Source: Actinomycetes bacterium
GTDB taxonomy: Bacteria > Actinomycetota > Actinomycetes > Nanopelagicales > Nanopelagicaceae
Length of the DNA stretch: 12,700 nucleotides
Direction: 5' to 3'
NCBI GenBank assembly: GCA_014190175.1
Contig: BJFZ01000037.1
Location: 1-12,700, forward strand
A program made the translations under genes and the position numbers. This document shows positions 7,216 to 12,700 of the stretch, piece by piece (position 1 is the first letter of the stretch; each line of letters begins with the position of its first letter). A model generated the notes under the pieces. That model made no database searches and had not been told where the DNA came from. It saw only the letters and a list, made by a program, of their open reading frames with translations.

Positions 7216-8226
7216 TCAAAGTGCCGGGTTTACTGCGATCTTAAAGGCGTTTTTGTCCGAAATCAGACGATCAAAACCTTTTGTCGCAACATCCGCAAGC
7301 GAGATGACATCGGTAAGCAACGGCCCAGTCTCAATTATCTTATTGGCTAACAAACCGACAGCAGCGCTCACATCAACATCCCACATATGTGCGGCGGTTC
7401 CAACTAAATGTTTCTCACTCAAAATAAATTCAAGCAAGTCGAACCTTTCATCTCCTGGTCTGAATCCAACCAGTACCGCTGTTCCACCAGAACGTAAAAT
7501 TTTCAAAGAAGTTTTTGTTGAGCCTGCAACACCAGAACATTCCAGCACAGAATCAAAATCTTTATGTATCGACATTTCTTTTTCAACTAAAGGATTCAAT
7601 ACTTCAAAACCTAATTTCCTAGCAACTTCTTGTCGCACTGGATTTGGTTCGTAAACAACCACCTTCAGCGCTCCAAATGCCCGTGCAACTTGGGCACATA
7701 AAATTCCAACTGTTCCACTTCCTAAAACGGCGACAGTTGTTCCTGGGACATTAGGTATTTTGTTAACCGCGCGAACGGCGACTGCAGTTGGCTCAGCAAA
7801 AACTGCGATGTCAGCGCTGACTCCTGCTGGAACCGGCACACAACGTTTTGGATCTGTCACCATAAATTCAGCAAGACCGCCATTAGATTGCAATCCAATG
7901 ACATTTAATTCAGGACAACGACCTTCTTCATGGCGTTGACATTGATAGCAAGTACCACAGCCAATTACTCCATCAGGAATTACCATCGTGCCCGGTGCAA
8001 AAGTTCCAGTTAAATCCGAAACGATGGTTGCCACAAACTCATGACCCAAAATAATTGGTGACATTCCGGCAGGGATAATTACTGGTCCAAGTAAATACTC
8101 TTCTAAATCAGTTCCACAGATGCCCGTACGATCAATTTTAACCAATGCCATTCCTGGGGGTGCCACAGGGGTCGGAATCTCTTCGACCCGCATATCTTTT
8201 GCTTTGTACCAAAGTGCTGCGCGCAT
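7216..8226 (-). CDS. Zinc-dependent medium-chain alcohol/polyol dehydrogenase
   Basis: The protein has 336 residues with the full medium-chain dehydrogenase/reductase pattern. Catalytic zinc ligands are Cys37 (GICGTD), His62-Glu63 (GHE) and Glu145 (AEPTAVA). Structural zinc cysteines are 90, 93, 96 and 104. The Rossmann motif GSGTVG is at 169-174, and an acidic residue after the second strand (VVYEPNP) favours NAD(H). Relatives include threonine, sorbitol and butanediol dehydrogenases. The substrate cannot be fixed, but a sugar, polyol or sugar acid is likely from the neighbours. The ATG abuts the stop of the upstream enolase-superfamily dehydratase with no spacer, so both are one operon. AGCG/CGCT around five A (7204-7216) overlaps the stop codon but lacks a T tract, so it is not called as a terminator. 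Confidence 0.9.
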   Translation of the reverse strand: MRAALWYKAKDMRVEEIPTPVAPPGMALVKIDRTGICGTDLEEYLLGPVIIPAGMSPIILGHEFVATIVSDLTGTFAPGTMVIPDGVIGCGTCYQCQRHEEGRCPELNVIGLQSNGGLAEFMVTDPKRCVPVPAGVSADIAVFAEPTAVAVRAVNKIPNVPGTTVAVLGSGTVGILCAQVARAFGALKVVVYEPNPVRQEVARKLGFEVLNPLVEKEMSIHKDFDSVLECSGVAGSTKTSLKILRSGGTAVLVGFRPGDERFDLLEFILSEKHLVGTAAHMWDVDVSAAVGLLANKIIETGPLLTDVISLADVATKGFDRLISDKNAFKIAVNPAL

Positions 8227-9429
8227 TTAAGCCACTGATTCTCTGCGAATAATGCGATCTGATTTCAATAACTCAGGGTTTAGCAAAACCCCATGTCCTG
8301 GGTCTCTAGTTACCGAAATTCTTCCGTCTTTGATTGGTGGCATTCCAGATGTGAAATCGCTGTACCAAGTATTTAAAAATGCGCGAACTGTTTCTTGAAT
8401 GATTCCATTCTTCTGTGAAAGTACTAAGTGAGTACATGCAGCAAGTGAAACTGGTCCAGTGCAATCGTGCGGTGCAATAGCTGTTGCATATGTATCAGCT
8501 AAAGTCGCAACTTTTCGGGCTTCAGTTAATCCACCTGTCCATTGGGTATCAATAGTTAAAATATCAACTGCATTTCTCTGTAGAAGTGGAAGTACTCCAC
8601 GACGACCGACAACGGTTTCACCTGTTGCGATACGCAACCCAGTTGATTCCCGTAAGAAAGAAATCGCATCAATCGCATCTGGACGAATTGGATCTTCAAT
8701 CCAGTAAGGATTAAATTCTGCAAGTCCGTGCATAATCATTTCAACTGGTGTGCGTTGCCACAATCCATGCAACTCAACCATTAGATCCATCTCCATACCA
8801 ACTTCATTTCTAATCTTTTCGAATATTTTCAACGTCTTAGATAAATCTTCCTGAGAAATATACGCACCATTAGTGGCCTCAGCCGCAGGATCAAATGGCC
8901 AGATTTTCATTCCTTTAATTCCAGAATCAAGTAGTTCTCTAGCTAACTCTGCCGGACGCTCAAAAAACGCGGTCAGGTCCTCCCATTTAGATGAATCGGC
9001 CGTACCTTTTAATCCCCAGTTTTTTGTATGTTGACTAGTTGTCTTGCGAACATAATCAGGACCGGCGCAAGTGTTATAAATTTTTATATCATCACGCACG
9101 CCACCGCCTAATAAATCAACTACAGGCAGATTTGTGCGCTTACCCCATAGATCCCAAAGTCCAATATCAATTCCACCTAATGTGCGCTGTTCGACGCCGC
9201 CACCTTGAAATCCGGCGTAAGGCGTAAGTGCTAAATGTGCAATTTCAGGAAGCGCACTCTTTAAACCAAGCAATATTGGCGCAGCCGATGTGTGCACATA
9301 CTCTTCAATCACGCTCTGTCCGAAAAAGGTTTCTCCTAAACCCACATTGCCTTGATCATCATGCAACAAAATCCAAAGCACATTTGGGTGATCAAGTGGG
9401 CGGATTGTTTCAACTTTAGCGATTTTCAC
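8227..9429 (-). CDS. Enolase-superfamily (mandelate racemase-like) sugar-acid dehydratase
   Basis: The protein has 400 residues with an N-terminal capping domain and a modified TIM barrel. The barrel shows Lys175 in GMKIWPFD, metal ligands Glu219, Glu245 (IEDP) and Glu271 (ATGE), His221 in VELHG, His321 in APHDCTGP and Glu346. The acidic-x-His pattern plus a late His matches galactonate/mannonate-type dehydratases of the superfamily rather than true mandelate racemase. Note Glu219 where many members have Asp, and Trp177 where MR-type enzymes have the second Lys of KxK. The likely reaction is Mg-dependent loss of water from an aldonate or uronate-derived acid to a 2-keto-3-deoxy acid; the substrate is unknown. 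The start is GTG 9429, with GAGAGG five bases upstream. It is the first gene of an operon with the zinc dehydrogenase. Confidence 0.9.
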   Translation of the reverse strand: MKIAKVETIRPLDHPNVLWILLHDDQGNVGLGETFFGQSVIEEYVHTSAAPILLGLKSALPEIAHLALTPYAGFQGGGVEQRTLGGIDIGLWDLWGKRTNLPVVDLLGGGVRDDIKIYNTCAGPDYVRKTTSQHTKNWGLKGTADSSKWEDLTAFFERPAELARELLDSGIKGMKIWPFDPAAEATNGAYISQEDLSKTLKIFEKIRNEVGMEMDLMVELHGLWQRTPVEMIMHGLAEFNPYWIEDPIRPDAIDAISFLRESTGLRIATGETVVGRRGVLPLLQRNAVDILTIDTQWTGGLTEARKVATLADTYATAIAPHDCTGPVSLAACTHLVLSQKNGIIQETVRAFLNTWYSDFTSGMPPIKDGRISVTRDPGHGVLLNPELLKSDRIIRRESVA

Positions 9430-9523
9430 TTAGGCCTCTCTTCAAACTTTCCTGAATTCCTCACACCTGGTTGCATGCAGGAGGGTTATTTCGCTTAAAA
9501 ACTATTCCAATACTATATGTCTT
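9430..9523. promoter_or_regulatory. Divergent promoter region with TGCATGCA palindrome
   Basis: These 94 bases lie between the dehydratase operon and the kinase. TGCATGCA (9472-9479) is a perfect 8-base palindrome near the centre, with outer CC/GG also symmetric, a candidate operator. TACTAT (9511-9516) or the overlapping ACTATA is a -10 placing transcription at or next to the kinase ATG (9524). AGGAGG at 9479-9484 is 40 bases from that ATG and has no start codon in range. Confidence 0.35.
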
Positions 9524-10414
9524 ATGTCGGGAGAGATACTAGTTATTGGAGCGGCAAATACTGACCTGACGGCTTATGTTGATCGAATTCCTGAAGGTGG
9601 TGAAACCATCCATGGCAATAATTTCACTACGGGCTTTGGTGGCAAAGGCGCAAATCAAGCAGTGGCTGCTAAAAGGGCTGGCGCTAACGTTGCATTGATC
9701 GCTGGACTAGGTGCGGATATTTTCGGAGAAAATACCAAAGTACATTTGGAAACTGAAGGTATTGATACTTCAGGAATTTTCTATGGGAAACAGCCAAGTG
9801 GGGTGGCACATATTTGGGTTGACGCAAAAGGTGAAAATCGCATCATCATTGTTCTTGGCGCAAACCTTGAATTAACGCAAGAGTTTATTAGCAATGCAAT
9901 CGGCAAAAGTAAAAATCTTTCAATTGTTGTAGCCCAATGCGAACTTCCACAAGAGTTTGCCATTGCAGCATTTAAAAGTGCGAAAAAGAAAGGTGCAATC
10001 ACAATATTAAATCCAGCACCGGCTGCGAAATTGTCTGATGAATTAATTTCACTTTCAGATTGGATAATTCCAAATCAAATTGAATTTGATTCACTAGCAA
10101 GTGAAATTCATGGTGGGAATTTAATCGAACAAATAAAAATCTTTCACCCAGATAAAAACCTATTAGTGACTTTGGGATCCGGTGGCGCAATCTTGCGAAC
10201 AAACCAGGGTGGGATAATTAAAGTTACTGCACCAAAAACCGAAGTTATTGATACAACTGGTGCCGGTGATGCCTTTGTCGGAGCATTTGCGGCGGCGCTA
10301 AGCGCTGGAGAAGAATTACGGACATCTTTAGAGTTTGCAATTAAATTTGCCACAAATTCAGTAAGTAAAAAAGGAGCTCAATCTTCCTATCCAACTGATT
10401 TAAAAATCAATTAG
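9524..10414 (+). CDS. rbsK: Ribokinase-type PfkB sugar kinase
   Basis: The 296-residue protein contains both PfkB signatures: FGGKGANQAVAAKRAG (38-53), in the form typical of ribokinases, and DTTGAGDAFVGAF (243-255) with catalytic base Asp249 and the anion hole. The N-terminal NTDLTAYVD strand and the GGET lid region fit ribose-type sugar binding. It phosphorylates a sugar with ATP in the cytoplasm. Ribose is the default assignment, but in this context a 2-keto-3-deoxy acid or another sugar is possible. No Shine-Dalgarno precedes ATG 9524 and a -10-like TACTAT sits about one turn upstream, so the transcript may be leaderless. Its stop overlaps by four bases the stop of the small convergent gene. 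Confidence 0.9.
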   Translation: MSGEILVIGAANTDLTAYVDRIPEGGETIHGNNFTTGFGGKGANQAVAAKRAGANVALIAGLGADIFGENTKVHLETEGIDTSGIFYGKQPSGVAHIWVDAKGENRIIIVLGANLELTQEFISNAIGKSKNLSIVVAQCELPQEFAIAAFKSAKKKGAITILNPAPAAKLSDELISLSDWIIPNQIEFDSLASEIHGGNLIEQIKIFHPDKNLLVTLGSGGAILRTNQGGIIKVTAPKTEVIDTTGAGDAFVGAFAAALSAGEELRTSLEFAIKFATNSVSKKGAQSSYPTDLKIN

Positions 10415-10524
10415 CAAAAACAACGGTCCGCAGGTGCAACATCGGCGAGCGCTTCTTCAATATGTTCTCCACACCCTTCCCAGGTTGGTTTATTACATTT
10501 TGTGCAGGTAATTTGCTTGCACAT
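10411..10524 (-). CDS. Conserved 37-residue six-cysteine protein (zinc-ribbon-like)
   Basis: The minus strand from ATG 10524 encodes 37 residues with Cys at 2, 7, 10, 18, 35 and 37, in the arrangement MCKQITC-x2-C, PTWEGCGEHIE, then RCFC at the end. I recognise this as resembling short uncharacterised proteins common in Actinobacteria, whose role I do not know. A knuckle CxxC and a terminal CxC suggest metal binding. GAGG lies eight bases before the ATG, a usable Shine-Dalgarno. The stop overlaps the kinase stop tail-to-tail by four bases. It is below the length cut-off of many gene callers. Translation is supported by the protein pattern, not by composition alone. Confidence 0.82.
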   Translation of the reverse strand: MCKQITCTKCNKPTWEGCGEHIEEALADVAPADRCFC

Positions 10525-10614
10525 AATTCACGCCTCGCATCTCTAAAGTGATCTCTTCCAGATAATTCTAAAGCCAATCCTAACTTTGCCAGTAATTGGG
10601 ATAAAAATTAAGTA

Positions 10615-10639
10615 TAAGTGGGTACTCTGTTACTACTTA
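10615..10639. promoter_or_regulatory. Inverted repeat over the putative antiporter promoter
   Basis: TAAGTGGGTA (10615-10624) and TACTACTTA (10631-10639) are inverted repeats with one extra base and one G-U, separated by six bases. A -10-like TATAAG (10613-10618) overlaps the left arm. The position suits a repressor operator, as is common for multidrug transporters; as RNA it would form a hairpin at the very 5' end. The remaining gap to 10688 shows only the AAGGAT Shine-Dalgarno. Confidence 0.35.
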
Positions 10640-10688
10640 GATTTAGCCAACTTGCCCATACCGTGATTTAACAATTTAAGGATCACTT

Positions 10689-12272
10689 ATGACAGATACC
10701 GCCCCTAAAAAAGTATTCACTCATCGCGAAATCTTGGTCATTCTCTCTGGATTAATGACCGGCATGTTGCTCGCGGCTTTGGACCAAACCATCGTTTCAA
10801 CAGCACTTAAAAGCATCGTCGAGGATTTCAACGGACTCAGCCATTACACCTGGGTAGTTACGGCATATCTATTAACAAGCACCGCATCTACACCGCTTTA
10901 CGGCAAAATCTCAGATATTTATGGGCGACGTCCAGTCTTTCAATTCGCCATCATTACATTCTTGCTCGGATCATTTTTAGCTGGCGCTTCACAAAATATG
11001 ACTCAGTTGATTGCAACCCGCGCGCTCCAAGGTCTTGGCGCTGGAGGCTTGATGGCACTTACCTTTGTGATTATTGGTGACATTGTTTCTCCGCGCGAAC
11101 GTGGTCGTTACCAAGGTTATTTCGGTGCAGTCTGGGGCCTTTCATCAGTTGCTGGACCGCTACTTGGGGGCTTCTTCTCTGATCACAACACGATTTTAGG
11201 AATAACTGGATGGCGTTGGATTTTCTACATCAACTTACCATTTGGTATTGCAGCACTACTGATTACATCTGCAGTTTTGCATCTTCCTAAGAGTGATCGC
11301 AAACATACAATTGATTATTTCGGTGCACTATTAATCGTTCTCTCTGTTTCAGCATTATTACTAGCGATCTCTTACACCGGACCTACTTTTGGATGGACAG
11401 AGTTCAGGACTCTAATTTTATTTATACTTTTTGTAGTGCTAACAGGAGCATTTATTGTTTGGGAAGGCCGCGCAGTTGAACCAATCCTTCCGCTTGTTTT
11501 ATTCAAAAACCACACTTTCTCATTAACATCAATCGTGAGTTTCATTGTTGGTGCAGGAATGTTTGGTGCAATTATTATGTTGCCGCTTTACTTGCAAGTT
11601 GTAAAAGGTGATAGTGCAACTTCAGCAGGACTTAAATTGATTCCATTAATGCTTGGAATTGTTTCAATGTCAATATTTAGTGGCAAGCGAATATCCCAAA
11701 CTGGTCATTACAAGATTTATCCAATTGTTGGATTAAGTGTCATGTCGGTCGGATTACTGCTCATGAGCACCTTAACAACTACGACTTCATTCCCAGTGCT
11801 TGCTATCTTCGCAATTTTGGTTGGCGCAGGTCTTGGTCTTTCAATGCAAACTATCGTTATCGCATTGCAAAATTCAATTGACGCGCGGGACATGGGCGTA
11901 GGGGTCAGTGCTAATACATTTTTCCGCTCACTTGGTGGTTCAGTTGGAACTGCAGTTTTTGGCTCCATTCTTGGCGCCAGACTCGCGACTAACTTAAATT
12001 CAGGTTTTGCCGAACTTGCTAAGGCAAATCCACAAGCGGCTTCTGCAGTAACTCCACAACAAATCGATGGCTTGAAAGAAAATACCGCTCTAATTTCTAC
12101 ATTACCTCCTGTTGTTAAAGAGACAGTCTTAAATGCATTTGTTAATTCATTCCATGTAGTCTTCTTAAGTGCGGCACCGATTCTTGCGTTAGGCGCAATT
12201 TTGATGCTTACCTTAAAAGAATTACCAATGCGTCATGCGGGCGAACAAGCTCCTGCGCCGACGCTTGATTAA
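10689..12272 (+). CDS. DHA2-type (EmrB/QacA) MFS drug/H+ antiporter
   Basis: The 527-residue integral membrane protein has about 14 hydrophobic helices, the DHA2 count. Motif D1, [10 protein letters not shown] (31-40, Asp32), lies in the first helix. MFS motif [12 protein letters not shown] (72-82), is in the first cytoplasmic loop, and antiporter motif [17 protein letters not shown] (146-161), in helix 5. [14 protein letters not shown] precedes it. These motifs mark proton-driven exporters of drugs or other amphiphilic compounds; the substrate is not predictable. A large extracytoplasmic stretch rich in Ala, Asn and Gln precedes the last helix (about residues 438-485). AAGGAT sits six bases before ATG 10689. 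It is a single gene with no adjacent TetR or MarR regulator, though an inverted repeat lies in its promoter region. Confidence 0.92.
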   Translation: MTDTAPKKVFTHREILVILSGLMTGMLLAALDQTIVSTALKSIVEDFNGLSHYTWVVTAYLLTSTASTPLYGKISDIYGRRPVFQFAIITFLLGSFLAGASQNMTQLIATRALQGLGAGGLMALTFVIIGDIVSPRERGRYQGYFGAVWGLSSVAGPLLGGFFSDHNTILGITGWRWIFYINLPFGIAALLITSAVLHLPKSDRKHTIDYFGALLIVLSVSALLLAISYTGPTFGWTEFRTLILFILFVVLTGAFIVWEGRAVEPILPLVLFKNHTFSLTSIVSFIVGAGMFGAIIMLPLYLQVVKGDSATSAGLKLIPLMLGIVSMSIFSGKRISQTGHYKIYPIVGLSVMSVGLLLMSTLTTTTSFPVLAIFAILVGAGLGLSMQTIVIALQNSIDARDMGVGVSANTFFRSLGGSVGTAVFGSILGARLATNLNSGFAELAKANPQAASAVTPQQIDGLKENTALISTLPPVVKETVLNAFVNSFHVVFLSAAPILALGAILMLTLKELPMRHAGEQAPAPTLD

Positions 12273-12374
12273 TTGTCTCTAATAGATTTGCAGCAGACTT
12301 AACTGGTTATACATATCAAACCGCTTCATCTGATTTCTGGGCTTATATACGCTGATCAAATCATGATTAGAGGA

Positions 12375-12380
12375 TATAGA
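12375..12380 (+). promoter_or_regulatory. Candidate -10 of the helicase transcript
   Basis: TATAGA lies 17 bases after CTGATC (12352-12357), a poor but possible -35. It would start transcription near 12387 and give a leader of about 140 bases. Other AT-rich hexamers such as TATATA at 12344-12349 are alternatives. Bases 12273-12374 show no gene and no clear terminator for the antiporter. Confidence 0.25.
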
Positions 12381-12390
12381 CCTTCTCCTG

Positions 12391-12525
12391 TTATCCTTAG
12401 TCCAGACGATGCATCCGCATCGTTACTTTCCCCCAAACGCAAACCTTGCGTTTACTTGCGAGTCTTGGCAATAATCTGGTTGAAGTCGAACCAATTCGAG
12501 ACACGTTAGTTGTCTCGAAGGATAA
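12391..12525 (+). promoter_or_regulatory. Structured 5' leader sequestering the helicase Shine-Dalgarno
   Basis: TTATCCTT (12391-12398) is a perfect complement of AAGGATAA (12518-12525), which holds the Shine-Dalgarno. Between them lie ACGATGC-ATCC-GCATCGT (12406-12423), AAACGCAA-ACC-TTGCGTTT (12435-12453), TGGTT/AACCA (12477-12493) and TTCGAGACA/TGTCTCGAA with a seven-base loop (12495-12519). The last hairpin shares AA 12518-12519 with the closing helix. CCAGA (12402-12406) can also pair with TCTGG (12475-12479), competing with TGGTT/AACCA. The layout is a multibranch junction with alternative pairings, as in thermosensors, riboswitches or autoregulated mRNAs. I do not recognise a known Rfam class. 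Confidence 0.55.
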
Positions 12526-12528
12526 ATA

Positions 12529-12700
12529 ATGACCTCTTTTTATGATCTTGGTGTTAACCCTGCGCTCGTAAAGCCGCTCAACAATGCTGGCATTCGCGAT
12601 CCTTTTCCAATTCAAGTTGCAACTCTTCCTGATGCAATCGCCGGTCGCGATGTTTTGGGCCGTGGGCAGACCGGATCTGGCAAAACTCTTGCTTTTGGTT
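12529..12700 (+). CDS. DEAD-box RNA helicase, N-terminal 57 residues only
   Basis: The open frame from ATG 12529 runs off the window. Residues 4-29 form the Q motif region (aromatic Phe4/Tyr5, then PFPIQ with Gln29 that senses the adenine). Walker A is GQTGSGKT at 46-53. The short N-terminus, with the Q motif almost at the start, resembles RhlE/CsdA-like bacterial helicases that unwind structured mRNA or rRNA, often in the cold. AAGGA sits six bases before the ATG and is part of the leader structure described at 12391-12525, so translation may be controlled by RNA folding. Motifs II to VI and the C-terminal domain lie beyond the window. Confidence 0.9.
   Translation, partial: MTSFYDLGVNPALVKPLNNAGIRDPFPIQVATLPDAIAGRDVLGRGQTGSGKTLAFG

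Noticed and set aside
7201..7220. AGCG/CGCT hairpin around five A at the alcohol dehydrogenase stop
   Set aside because: Only a four-base stem with a bulged extension and no T tract on the minus strand; not supported as a terminator.
9475..9490. Leader peptide driven by the AGGAGG at 9479
   Set aside because: No ATG, GTG or TTG start occurs within a normal distance downstream.
10546..10688. AAGTGATC (10546-10553) complementary to GATCACTT just before the antiporter ATG
   Set aside because: The upstream copy probably lies before the promoter and so outside the mRNA; it may be chance because it includes the self-complementary GATC.
12397..12615. Minus-strand frame of 72 codons across the helicase leader
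   Set aside because: It runs through perfect hairpins and the helicase start, is rich in Arg and shows no family motif; a shadow frame.

Overview
The window looks like a chromosomal stretch of an AT-rich actinobacterium, plausibly one of the small-genome freshwater (acI / Nanopelagicales-type) lineages. This rests on roughly 40% GC by eye, short or overlapping gene junctions, several starts without a Shine-Dalgarno, and a 37-residue six-cysteine protein of a type I associate with Actinobacteria. The lineage is an inference. There are no rRNA or standard tRNA genes, no mobile elements and no CRISPR arrays.

Layout. 1-1597 (minus): a secreted protein with a staphylococcal-nuclease-like domain (3' end outside the window), translationally coupled behind an EamA permease. 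1693-2316 (plus): a SpoU/TrmH-type RNA methyltransferase. 2425-4397 (minus): mannonate dehydratase uxuA followed by a second EamA permease with a TTGA stop/start overlap. 4485-6760 (plus, divergent from uxuA): an MmsA-type CoA-acylating aldehyde dehydrogenase and a short-chain dehydrogenase. 6761-7215: a 455-base gap without protein genes, holding a hairpin terminator and a densely structured segment that I read as an unnamed noncoding RNA on the minus strand. 7216-9429 (minus): an enolase-superfamily sugar-acid dehydratase and a zinc alcohol dehydrogenase with zero spacing. 9524-10414 (plus): a ribokinase-type sugar kinase, apparently leaderless. 10411-10524 (minus): the 37-aa cysteine-rich protein. 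10689-12272 (plus): a 14-TM DHA2-type drug/H+ antiporter. 12529-12700 (plus, cut by the window edge): the start of a DEAD-box RNA helicase with a highly structured 5' leader.

Together, 2425-10414 reads as a sugar-acid / uronate catabolic region. It has two dehydratases that make 2-keto-3-deoxy acids, two polyol/sugar-acid oxidoreductases, a semialdehyde dehydrogenase, a PfkB kinase and a permease, arranged as two divergent gene pairs around short promoter regions. No aldolase and no dedicated regulator are in the window, so the pathway cannot be closed from here.

The two most unusual signals are RNA-level. One is the candidate minus-strand ncRNA at about 6847-7179, with GNRA-capped hairpins, a C6 loop and a G4 loop. 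The other is the helicase leader, where a distal TTATCCTT is perfectly complementary to the AAGGATAA that contains the helicase Shine-Dalgarno.
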